This document shows, in pieces, positions 33,184 through 40,503 of a DNA stretch of 53,116 bases. Position numbers and translations under genes: made by a program. This DNA is from JBGYPP01 sp041838515. Its GTDB lineage: Bacteria; Bacillota; Clostridia; Lachnospirales; Lachnospiraceae. The notes beneath the pieces were generated by a model. The model was given only the letters and a program-made list of their open reading frames with translations. It was not told the DNA's origin and did no database searches. The stretch lies in contig JBGYPP010000044.1 of NCBI GenBank assembly GCA_041838515.1, forward strand, positions 1-53,116, in the 5' to 3' direction. Each line of letters opens with the position of its first letter. Position 1 is the stretch's first letter.

Positions 33184-34452
33184 ATGAAAAAAAGAAATAC
33201 TTGGAGGCGAAAATGGTATGTTTTTGCCCTGCTGGCGCTGGTGTTTATCTGGGGTTTGGGGGGCTGTGGCCAGTCGGCTGCATCCGGGGAAGAGGTCCAG
33301 GGAGAGGTGAAATGGCAGGTGGTAACCACCATATTTCCAGCCTATGATTTTGCCAGGGAAGTAGCCAAGGATAAGGCGGAGATCCATCTCCTGCTGCCGC
33401 CCGGATCCGAGAGCCATTCCTATGAACCCACGCCGGAGGACATCAAACGCATAGACAATTGCGATTTGTTTATCTATGTGGGAGGGGAATCGGATACCTG
33501 GGTGCAGGGCATACTGGATTCCCTGGATCAGGGGCCAAAGAGGGTGTTGCGGCTGATGGATGCGGTGGACCTGGTGGAGGAAGAGCTGGTAGAGGGCATG
33601 GAGGAGGAAGCCGGCCACAGCCATGGGGAGGAAAGCCACGCCCATGAGGAAAGCCACGCCCACGAAGAGAGCCATGCCCACGAGGAGAGCCACGCCCACG
33701 AGGAGAGCCATGCCCACGAGGAGAGCTACGCCCACGAGGAGAGCCATGTCCACGAGGAGAGCCATGCCCATGAGGAGAGTCACGCTCATGAGGAGAGCCA
33801 CGCCCACGAGGAGAGCCATGCCCATGAGGAGAGCCATGCTCACGAGGAGAGCCATGCCCATGAGGAGAGCCATGCTCACGAGGAGAGCCATGCCCATGAG
33901 GAGAGCCACGCCCATGAGGAGCCGGTCTACGATGAGCATGTGTGGACATCTCCACGCAAGGCCCAGGATATAGTCAAGGCCATATTGGCGGAGTTTGCGG
34001 CACTGGATGGGGACAACAGCGGGTATTATCAAGAAAATGCCCAGGCGTATTTGCAGGCATTGGGCGAGTTGGACAAGGCATTTGCCGAGGCCGTGGCCGC
34101 CGGCACGAGAAAAACCATGATTTTTGGCGACAGATTTCCTTTCCGCTATCTGGCTGAGGATTACCAATTAGAGTATTATGCGGCCTTTCCTGGCTGCTCC
34201 ACCCAGACAGATGCATCTGCGGCCACTATCCGTTTCCTGATAGACAAGACCAAGGAGGAGCAATTGCCCGTGGTATTCCATCTGGAATTGTCCAATCAAA
34301 AAATGGCCCAGGCCATAGCCGAGGAGGCCGGGGCTAAGGTGGCATTGTTGCATTCCTGTCACAACCTCTCCAAGGAGGAGTTGGAGGCCGGAGCCAGCTA
34401 TCTGGAATTGATGCAGGCCAATGTGGCGGCCCTGAAGGAGGCGTTGAAATAA
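33184..34452 (+). CDS. znuA: Zinc ABC transporter substrate-binding lipoprotein with expanded His-rich repeat
   Basis: 422 residues. A lipoprotein signal (FIWGLGGC, Cys28) precedes a cluster A-I metal-binding protein. Metal-site signatures are LLPPGSESHSYEPTPEDI and, after the repeat, FGDRFPFRYLAEDYQLEYYAAFPGC, FHLELSN and LHSCHNLS. The Asp in GDRFPF replaces the His found in classical ZnuA, as in a Clostridia subgroup. Between them, residues 152-247 are 16 repeats of H-A-H-E-E-S, which replace the short His-rich loop of other ZnuA proteins and nearly double the His content. The loop probably captures Zn2+ at the surface. The following znuC starts 1 base after the stop. Confidence 0.92.
   Translation: MKKRNTWRRKWYVFALLALVFIWGLGGCGQSAASGEEVQGEVKWQVVTTIFPAYDFAREVAKDKAEIHLLLPPGSESHSYEPTPEDIKRIDNCDLFIYVGGESDTWVQGILDSLDQGPKRVLRLMDAVDLVEEELVEGMEEEAGHSHGEESHAHEESHAHEESHAHEESHAHEESHAHEESYAHEESHVHEESHAHEESHAHEESHAHEESHAHEESHAHEESHAHEESHAHEESHAHEESHAHEEPVYDEHVWTSPRKAQDIVKAILAEFAALDGDNSGYYQENAQAYLQALGELDKAFAEAVAAGTRKTMIFGDRFPFRYLAEDYQLEYYAAFPGCSTQTDASAATIRFLIDKTKEEQLPVVFHLELSNQKMAQAIAEEAGAKVALLHSCHNLSKEELEAGASYLELMQANVAALKEALK
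33637..33924 (+). repeat. 18-bp x 16 in-frame tandem repeat inside znuA
   Basis: Sixteen contiguous 18-base units, each encoding HAHEES with variants YAHEES (unit 6), HVHEES (unit 7) and a terminal HAHEEP. Units 11-15 alternate between two synonymous versions, showing duplication of 36-base blocks. Confidence 0.95.
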
Positions 34453-34453
34453 T

Positions 34454-35173
34454 ATGGATTTGCTGGGCTGTGAGAAGCTGAGCTTTGCCTATGACGGCAA
34501 GGTGGTGGCCAGGGATATTGCATTTACCGTCCAGGAGGGGGATTATCTCTGTGTTTTGGGGGAGAATGGATCGGGGAAGAGTACCCTGCTTAAAGGCCTT
34601 TTGGGCCTAAAGGCCCCGGCCGGCGGCAATATATGGCGGGAGGAAGGTCTGCAATCCAAGGAAATAGGCTATGTGCCCCAGCAAATGCCTCTGCACAAGG
34701 ATTTTCCTGCCAGCGTAGAGGAGGTGGTACTCTCCGGCCGCCTGGGTTCCAGGGGCTGGCTGCCATGGTATTCACGGGAGGATAAGGCCCTGGCCAGAGA
34801 GAATATGGAGAAATTGCACATAGAGGCCCTGGCCCGGCATTGCTACAGGGAACTGTCTGGAGGCCAGCAAAGAAGGGTTTTGCTGGCCCGTGCCCTGTGT
34901 GCGGCGAAAAAATTGCTGATTTTGGACGAGCCGGCGGCGGGATTAGATCCGCTGGTATCCCAGGAGCTATATCAATTGATACAGAATATCAATCAGGAGC
35001 TGGGACTGGCCATAGTCATGGTCAGTCATGATGTGGAAAAGAGCCTGGCATATGCCAAGCATATTTTGCATATGGCCGGCCGGCAGCTCTTTTTTGGCAC
35101 GGTGAAAGCATATATGGACACGGAGGCGGGGAAACATTTTCTGGGAGCTTCCCCAAAAGGGGGTGAAGCATGA
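34454..35173 (+). CDS. znuC: Zinc ABC transporter ATP-binding protein
   Basis: 239 residues. Walker A GENGSGKST, Q-loop YVPQQM, signature LSGGQQRR, Walker B LLILDEPAAGLD and the switch His in VMVSHD are all intact. It energises the adjacent ZnuB-like permease. Its stop overlaps the ATG of znuB (ATGA). Confidence 0.93.
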   Translation: MDLLGCEKLSFAYDGKVVARDIAFTVQEGDYLCVLGENGSGKSTLLKGLLGLKAPAGGNIWREEGLQSKEIGYVPQQMPLHKDFPASVEEVVLSGRLGSRGWLPWYSREDKALARENMEKLHIEALARHCYRELSGGQQRRVLLARALCAAKKLLILDEPAAGLDPLVSQELYQLIQNINQELGLAIVMVSHDVEKSLAYAKHILHMAGRQLFFGTVKAYMDTEAGKHFLGASPKGGEA

Positions 35174-35994
35174 TATCCTTGTATCAGGAGATGTTTTCCT
35201 ATGCCTTTATGGGCAGGGCTGTGGCCGTGGGTCTGCTGGTATCTCTCTGCGCTTCCCTGCTGGGGGTGAGCCTGGTGCTAAAGCGTTACTCCATGATAGG
35301 AGATGGCCTTTCCCATGTAGGTTTTGGTTCTCTGGCCGTGGCCACGGCTCTGGGGGCGGCGCCTCTGGCCGTATCCCTGCCGGTGGTGGTGCTGGCGGCC
35401 TTTTTTCTGTTGCGCATCAGCGAGAACAGCCAGATCCAGGGGGATGCGGCTACGGCCATGATATCCACCGGCTCTCTGGCCATAGGCGTAACTGCTATGT
35501 CTTTGACTGTGGGCATGAATACGGATGTCTGCAATTTTATGTTTGGATCCATACTGGCCATGAAAAAAAGTGATGTGCAGCTGAGCTTGGCGCTGGCGCT
35601 GGCCATACTTCTCTTGTTTGGCCTCTTTTATCACAAAATATTCGCCGTGACCTTTGACGAGAATTTTGCCAGCGCCACAGGCGTAAAGACCGGCTTGTAC
35701 AATATGCTGTTGGCCGGATTGACGGCGGTTACCATAGTGCTGGGCATGCGCATGATGGGCGCGCTACTGATTTCCAGCTTGATCATCTTTCCTGCGCTGA
35801 CGGCCATGCGGCTGTGCAAGCGCTTCTTGAGCGTAAGCCTGTGCGCGGCGGCCGTAGCTCTGGTCTGTTTTATGGGGGGTATCAGCATATCCTATGTGTG
35901 GAATACGCCCACGGGTGCCAGCGTGGTATTGCTCAATATGGCGGCCTTTGGCCTGTTTACCCTGATCAGGGCGTGGAGGGGGAGGGCTGCATGA
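35170..35994 (+). CDS. znuB: Zinc ABC transporter permease
   Basis: 274 residues with about eight hydrophobic helices and the ABC-3 family pattern: SLVLKRYSMIGDGLSHVGFGSLA near the N-terminus, and VLGMRMMGALLISSLIIFPALTAMRL toward the C-terminus. It forms the membrane channel of the zinc importer. It overlaps its neighbours on both sides (ATGA at each). Confidence 0.93.
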   Translation: MISLYQEMFSYAFMGRAVAVGLLVSLCASLLGVSLVLKRYSMIGDGLSHVGFGSLAVATALGAAPLAVSLPVVVLAAFFLLRISENSQIQGDAATAMISTGSLAIGVTAMSLTVGMNTDVCNFMFGSILAMKKSDVQLSLALALAILLLFGLFYHKIFAVTFDENFASATGVKTGLYNMLLAGLTAVTIVLGMRMMGALLISSLIIFPALTAMRLCKRFLSVSLCAAAVALVCFMGGISISYVWNTPTGASVVLLNMAAFGLFTLIRAWRGRAA

Positions 35995-36635
35995 GCAAAG
36001 CTGGCAGGAGAATCTGCCTGGCTGCCGTCTGTACCCTGCTGTTGTTGACAGCCTGTGGGGAGCAAAGGCAGGGGAGGCTGGCCCAGCTGGCGGAGAGCGA
36101 GGGATCAGAGCAGACAGGCGTGGCGGCCAGGCCGGATTTGGTGCTGCAAGAACCCAATGGGGAGAATAAGGTCAGCCAGGATTTTGACCCGGCTGCGATC
36201 CCGGCTGCAGAGAGTCAGCCTGCCCTGCACAGCATGCAGGGGGAGGACAGGCAGGCCTGGCTGGAGGGGGATATCCTGTATATACAGGAAAAGATGTTTG
36301 TCACCCAGGTCAATGACATCTATATCAATCCGGAGGAGTACCTGGGCAAGACCCTGCGTTTCCAGGGCATATTCGGCTCATACCTGGATCCTGACACCCA
36401 GCAGGTGTATTACTCCGTTATACGCTACGGCCCCGGTTGCTGCGGCATAGACGGGTACGTGGGATTTGAGGTGTTGTGGAGCGAGGAGGATAAGGCCTAT
36501 GCCCAGGAGAATGACTGGGTGGAGGTCTGGGGTGTGCTGGAGGAATATGAGGAGAAGGGAGCCATCTTTATGCGCATACGCTTGGAGGGCTTGGAGATAC
36601 TGGAGGAGAGGGGTCTGGAATATGTAGACCAATAG
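35991..36635 (+). CDS. DUF1980-like lipoprotein linked to the zinc transporter
   Basis: 214 residues from ATG 35991, overlapping znuB. The signal LLLLTAC gives a lipidated Cys near residue 21. After a low-complexity linker, residues about 105-210 resemble the C-terminal domain of TIGR03943/DUF1980 proteins: VNDIYINPEEYLGKTLRFQGIFG, then RYGPGCCGIDGYVGFEVLW. The Cys pair may bind metal. Related proteins occur in zinc-regulated loci, so a role in zinc capture or transfer at the cell surface is inferred, not shown. Confidence 0.72.
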   Translation: MSKAGRRICLAAVCTLLLLTACGEQRQGRLAQLAESEGSEQTGVAARPDLVLQEPNGENKVSQDFDPAAIPAAESQPALHSMQGEDRQAWLEGDILYIQEKMFVTQVNDIYINPEEYLGKTLRFQGIFGSYLDPDTQQVYYSVIRYGPGCCGIDGYVGFEVLWSEEDKAYAQENDWVEVWGVLEEYEEKGAIFMRIRLEGLEILEERGLEYVDQ

Positions 36636-36644
36636 AGGGTAGAA

Positions 36645-36671
36645 ACAACTAATTCACAAAGAATTAGTTGT
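36645..36671. terminator. 11-bp stem hairpin after the zinc operon
   Basis: ACAACTAATTC and GAATTAGTTGT are perfect arms around the loop ACAAA, 9 bases after the lipoprotein stop. No T tract follows on the plus strand. The flank up to 36770 is AT-rich and probably carries the promoter of the next operon, though I cannot place one confidently. Confidence 0.5.
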
Positions 36672-36777
36672 GATTAACCAATAATAATCATAAAAATACA
36701 GAAAACTAGCAAATTGTGAGAATGTTAGCATTGTATTACCCATATGCATTGTGATAGAGTGGAAAAAAGGGGGTGAA

Positions 36778-36864
36778 ATGGGGATGAAGCAGCACAGATT
36801 TTGGGCCTGGGCAGCGGTGGTATGTATGCTGATGGCCATGTATACCGGCCAAAAGCGGGTATAG
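36778..36864 (+). CDS. 28-residue membrane microprotein (putative)
   Basis: A short ORF with GGGGGTG five bases before its ATG encodes MGMKQHRFWAWAAVVCMLMA plus eight more residues (MYTGQKRV). It is one probable transmembrane helix between basic ends. It lies just upstream of the 19-bp repeats and the DUF6110-P1B ATPase genes. Small membrane peptides often accompany transporters, but coding is supported only by the ribosome site and composition. Confidence 0.45.
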   Translation: MGMKQHRFWAWAAVVCMLMAMYTGQKRV

Positions 36865-36872
36865 AGGCAGGT

Positions 36873-37024
36873 AAAGCGTGTGCCGGAGGGAAAAGCGTGT
36901 GCCAGTAGGAAAAGCGTGTGCCAGAGGGAAAAGTGTGTGCCGGCGGGAAAAGCGTGTGCCAGTAGGAAAAGCGTATGCCGGCGGGAAAAGCGTGTGCCAG
37001 CGGGAAAAGCGTGTGCCGGAGGGA
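36873..37024 (+). repeat. 19-bp x 8 tandem repeat upstream of DUF6110
   Basis: Eight contiguous 19-base units (AAAGCGTGTGCCGGAGGGA with 1-3 changes) followed by a decaying partial unit. Because 19 is not a multiple of 3, the plus frames stay open only by chance, and DUF6110 has its own ATG and ribosome site downstream. The array is best read as non-coding. Confidence 0.92.
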
Positions 37025-37071
37025 AAAGTAGCGACAGGAAAGTGTGCGGACTTATGCATAGGAGGAGAGAG

Positions 37072-37341
37072 ATGAAACAGTATTTTTCATGGGTGGACAG
37101 GAAAAAAGCCGGCATTTTTGCGGCGGGCGTGTTGTTCGGAACGGCGGGAATCAAATTGCTGACCAGCAAAAAGGCCAAGGATTTTTATGCATCCTGCGGG
37201 GCGGCGGCGCTTTGCGCCAGGGATGAGGCGCTGGATGTAGTCAGCAGGGTACAAGCCAATGCTGAGGATGTATATGCCCAGGCTAAGGCCATCCATGCAA
37301 AGAACAAGGAACAGGGCGAGGCGGAGTCCGGGGAGGCATAA
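37072..37341 (+). CDS. DUF6110 family membrane protein
   Basis: 89 residues: KQYFSWVDRKKAGIFAAGVLFGTAGIKLLTSKKAK carries one short Gly/Ala-rich hydrophobic segment. An amphipathic helix follows (CAARDEALDVV-like, then VQANAEDVYAQAKAIHAKN). This matches DUF6110, a family found beside metal P-type ATPases in Clostridia. A role as an ATPase accessory is inferred from context. GGAGGAG precedes the ATG. Confidence 0.75.
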   Translation: MKQYFSWVDRKKAGIFAAGVLFGTAGIKLLTSKKAKDFYASCGAAALCARDEALDVVSRVQANAEDVYAQAKAIHAKNKEQGEAESGEA

Positions 37342-37371
37342 GCAGCCGCCTGTGCAAAGAGGGGGAAGCGC

Positions 37372-39450
37372 ATGGTATTTTCTATACAACATGAACTGCC
37401 CGGCAGAGTCCGTCTGCGCCTGGCCGGAGGAGCCTTGACCTTTGACCGGGCGGATGTGCTGCAAGAGGTGTGCGCCCGCCATCCCCAGGTGAAGAGGGTA
37501 AAGATCTTTGAGCGCCTGGGAGATGTGGTTCTGGAGTATAGCGGGGACAGGGCATGCCTGCTGGAGTATATCAGCGGCCTTGGATGGGAGGAGATGTCGG
37601 CTCCGGAGTATGTGTTGGAGAGCTCCTCCAGGGAGATGAATGCCTATTATTGGGAGAAGCTGATAAGCAAATGCCTGTGGAGGGGTCTGCAATGGCTGTT
37701 CTTTCCCAACAGGTTACGACAGCTCCTCACCATCAAAAATGCCCTGCCCTATGTGCGCAGGGCAGTGGCGGCCTTGATGCGGGGGGAGTGGACAGTGGAT
37801 CTGCTGGATGGGGCTGCAATCACAGCCTCTGTGCTGCATGGGGATATCTCCTCGGCCGGTTCCGTTATGTTCCTCCTGCAAATAGGGGAGATATTGGAGG
37901 AGTGGACCCACAAGAAATCGGTGGGAGATTTGGCGCGCAGCCTCTCTCTGCAGGTGGAGCAGGTCTGGAAGCTGGAGGGAGGGGAGCTATATCTGGAGGA
38001 TATAAGCCGCATACAGCCTGGGGATAGGATACGGGTGCATATGGGGCATCTCATACCCTTTGACGGAGAGGTTTTGGATGGTCAGGGTATGGTCAACCAG
38101 GCGTCCCTGACCGGAGAGGGAATAGCCGTAGCCAAACTGCCCGGGGACAGCGTATTCGCCGGCACCGTGTTGGAGGAGGGGGAACTGACCCTGGCCGTGC
38201 GGGAGCAGGCTGGAGGCAGCCGTTTTGAGAAGATTGCGGCTATGATAGAGGAGAGCGAGAAGCTCAAATCGAAATTGGAGGGCAAGGCGGAGCATCTGGC
38301 GGACAGGCTGGTGCCCTATACCTTGGCCGGAGCGCTGCTGACCTATGTGCTGACGGGCAATCTGACCAAGGCCATGACAGTGCTGATGGTGGACTTTAGC
38401 TGCGCCCTCAAGCTGGCCATGCCCATATCCGTACTGTCTGCCATCAAGGAGGCTGGGGAACAGGGCATCACCGTCAAGGGAGGCCGCTTCCTTGAGGCCG
38501 TGGCCGAGGCGGACACCATAGTATTTGACAAGACCGGCACGCTGACCAAGGCTCAGCCCAAGGTGGCCGGGGTGGCAATATTTGGCGAATTGGGTCCTAG
38601 AGAGGCCCTGCGGCTGGCCGCCTGCCTGGAGGAGCATTTTCCCCATTCCATGGCCAAGGCCGTGGTCAAGGCGGCTCAGGAGGCCAAATTGATCCATGAG
38701 GAGCTGCACAGCCAGGTGGAGTATATAGTGGCCCATGGCATAGCCAGCCGGGTGGAGGGCCGTAAGGTGCTGATAGGCAGCTACCACTTTGTGTTTGAGG
38801 ATGAAGGCTGCCGCATACCAGAGGGCAAGGAGGAGGTATTCGCTTCCCTGCCCAAGGAATACAGCCATTTGTACCTTAGCATAGAAGGCCAGCTGGCCGC
38901 AGTGATTTGCGTAGAGGATCCCCTGCGGGAGGAGGCATCTGAGGTGGTCGCCAGGCTAAAGGCGCTGGGGCTGGAGCGGCTGGTGATGATGACCGGCGAT
39001 AGCCAGCATACGGCCAAGGCTGTGGCGGCGAAGGTGGGCTTGAGCCAGTACCGTGCCGAGGTCCTGCCCCAGGACAAGGCGGCCTTTGTGGAGGAGGCCA
39101 AGGCCCAGGGCGGCAAGATTATCATGGTGGGGGATGGCATCAATGACTCTCCTGCGCTCTCGGCTGCGGAGGTAGGCATAGCCATCAGCGACGGCGCCCA
39201 GCTGGCCAGGGAGATTGCGGATATCATTATCAGTCAGGACAGTCTGGAGGGTCTGGTCAGCCTGCGCCTGCTTTCCCAGGCCCTGATGCGGCGCATACAG
39301 AGCAATTACAGGTATATCGTGGGTGGAAATCTGTTGTTGCTGGCTCTGGGATTGGCCGGATGGATTACGCCCACTGTCGCAGCACTGCTGCACAATGGCT
39401 CTACACTGGCCATAGGCCTGCGGAGCATGGGCAAATTGCAGTCGGATTAA
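37372..39450 (+). CDS. P1B-type heavy-metal ATPase with atypical metal-site motif
   Basis: 692 residues. The N-terminal 80 residues form an HMA_2-like domain (HELPGRVRLRLAGG) without the CxxC of copper-binding domains. Then follow the actuator motif ASLTGEGIAV, the transmembrane metal-site helix with DFSCALKLAMP (Cys about 344), the phosphorylation site DKTGTLT (Asp about 386), HP-like EEHFPHSMAKA, and MVGDGINDSPAL. The usual Cys-Pro-Cys or Ser-Pro-Cys reads Ser-Cys-Ala-Leu-Lys, so it belongs to a non-copper P1B group; Zn, Mn or Fe are candidates. It is likely co-transcribed with DUF6110. Confidence 0.88.
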   Translation: MVFSIQHELPGRVRLRLAGGALTFDRADVLQEVCARHPQVKRVKIFERLGDVVLEYSGDRACLLEYISGLGWEEMSAPEYVLESSSREMNAYYWEKLISKCLWRGLQWLFFPNRLRQLLTIKNALPYVRRAVAALMRGEWTVDLLDGAAITASVLHGDISSAGSVMFLLQIGEILEEWTHKKSVGDLARSLSLQVEQVWKLEGGELYLEDISRIQPGDRIRVHMGHLIPFDGEVLDGQGMVNQASLTGEGIAVAKLPGDSVFAGTVLEEGELTLAVREQAGGSRFEKIAAMIEESEKLKSKLEGKAEHLADRLVPYTLAGALLTYVLTGNLTKAMTVLMVDFSCALKLAMPISVLSAIKEAGEQGITVKGGRFLEAVAEADTIVFDKTGTLTKAQPKVAGVAIFGELGPREALRLAACLEEHFPHSMAKAVVKAAQEAKLIHEELHSQVEYIVAHGIASRVEGRKVLIGSYHFVFEDEGCRIPEGKEEVFASLPKEYSHLYLSIEGQLAAVICVEDPLREEASEVVARLKALGLERLVMMTGDSQHTAKAVAAKVGLSQYRAEVLPQDKAAFVEEAKAQGGKIIMVGDGINDSPALSAAEVGIAISDGAQLAREIADIIISQDSLEGLVSLRLLSQALMRRIQSNYRYIVGGNLLLLALGLAGWITPTVAALLHNGSTLAIGLRSMGKLQSD

Positions 39451-39470
39451 GATTTGCGTATGAACTAGAT

Positions 39471-39508
39471 AAAGGCCCCCCCATCCGGTTTGGATGGAGG
39501 GGCCTTTT
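39471..39508 (+). terminator. Terminator after the P1B ATPase
   Basis: AAAGGCCCC (39471-39479) pairs with GGGGCCTTTT (39499-39508), with an inner CATCC/GGATG stem; the pairing T run serves as the U tract. Confidence 0.85.
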
Positions 39509-39571
39509 CATTGGAGTAAGGCGGCTCGGTAGGTCTGGAGTTGGTTTTGCCAAATAAAGGGCAAAAAAAGA

Positions 39572-39642
39572 AGCAGATAACGGGAGTCGAACCCGCCTTT
39601 CCAGCTTGGGAAGCTAGCGTTCTACCGATGAACCATATCTGC
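39572..39642 (-). tRNA. tRNA-Gly(CCC)
   Basis: On the minus strand the sequence folds as a standard cloverleaf. The acceptor GCAGATA pairs with TATCTGC, the D arm is GTTC/GAAC, the anticodon stem is CTAGC/GCTGG with loop TTCCCAA (anticodon CCC), and the T arm carries TTCGACT. U73 is consistent with glycine. CCA is not encoded. A T-rich terminator follows directly. Confidence 0.95.
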
Positions 39643-39653
39643 TTGACATTCTT

Positions 39654-39681
39654 ATTTTACAACAAAAATTGGAAATTGCAA
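39654..39681 (-). promoter_or_regulatory. Promoter of tRNA-Gly
   Basis: On the minus strand TTGCAA (39681-39676), 16 bases, TAAAAT (39659-39654), 12 bases before the mature 5' end. Confidence 0.65.
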
Positions 39682-39795
39682 AGGGAAAAATGGAAAAAGA
39701 ATAGTTTTTCCCCGGCCTGGATGGGGAAAAAGTAGCGGTACGCAAAGCCGGCCATTTGCGCTATGATGGAGAAAAAGTACAACAAGGAGGTCTGT

Positions 39796-40503
39796 ATGTC
39801 CAATTTGGCCATTATCACTGCACGGGGGGGCAGCAAGAGGATACCCAGGAAGAATATCAAGGATTTTTGCGGCAAGCCCATACTGGCATATTCCATAGAA
39901 GCGGCGCAGGACAGCGGCATATTTGACGAAATCATGGTCAGCACAGACGATGAGGAGATAGCCCGGGTGGCCAGGGAGTACGGCGCCCAGGTGCCTTTTT
40001 TGCGCTCTGCGTCCACAAGCAATGACTATGCCACCACTGTGGATGTTCTTCAGGAGGTTTTGGGAGAATATGAGAAGCGGGGGCAGGTCTTTGAGGCATT
40101 TGCCTGCCTGTATCCCACAGCGCCTTTTCTGACTGGGGAGAAGATCAGACAGGCTTATCAGACCATGGAGGCCGCCCGGGCACAGCAGGTGGTCAGTGTG
40201 GTGCAGTACAGTTTTCCTCCTCAGAGGGCCTTTGTGGTGGAGGATGGCCGGCTGGTCTATCAATATCCCCAGTATGCCTTGACTCGTAGCCAGGATCTGC
40301 CCCCCATCTACCACGACTGCGGACAATTCTACCTCTACAAGACCCAAGCCTTTTTGGAGAAGACAGGTCCCTTGTGTGATTTATGCCTGCCCTTTGTGCT
40401 TTCGGAGCTGGAGGTGCAGGATATAGACACGCCCACGGACTGGGTGATGGCGGAGGAGAAGATGAAAGCCTGGAAGCGGAGGCAGAAGGGGGAAATATGC
40501 TAG
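39796..40503 (+). CDS. pseF: Pseudaminic acid-type cytidylyltransferase
   Basis: 235 residues of the CMP-nonulosonate synthetase family: LAIITARGGSKRIPRKNIKDFCGKP (CTP-binding loop), STDDEEIA, and YPTAPFLTGEKI. The end EVQDIDTPTDWVMAE is typical of PseF. It activates a sialic-acid-like sugar with CTP. Start ATG 39796 with AAGGAGG. The next gene, pseG, overlaps by 7 bases, which supports the Pse (or Leg) assignment over KdsB or NeuA. Confidence 0.85.
   Translation: MSNLAIITARGGSKRIPRKNIKDFCGKPILAYSIEAAQDSGIFDEIMVSTDDEEIARVAREYGAQVPFLRSASTSNDYATTVDVLQEVLGEYEKRGQVFEAFACLYPTAPFLTGEKIRQAYQTMEAARAQQVVSVVQYSFPPQRAFVVEDGRLVYQYPQYALTRSQDLPPIYHDCGQFYLYKTQAFLEKTGPLCDLCLPFVLSELEVQDIDTPTDWVMAEEKMKAWKRRQKGEIC

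Noticed and set aside
33470..33973. Repetitive frames rich in Arg, His and Pro on both strands
   Set aside because: They are other-frame readings of the 18-bp repeat in znuA.
36873..37024. CRISPR array
   Set aside because: The 19-bp units are directly adjacent without unique spacers, and no cas genes are present.
36880..37341. N-terminal extension of DUF6110 through the 19-bp repeats
   Set aside because: The 19-bp period shifts frame every unit, and a strong ribosome site precedes the ATG at 37072.
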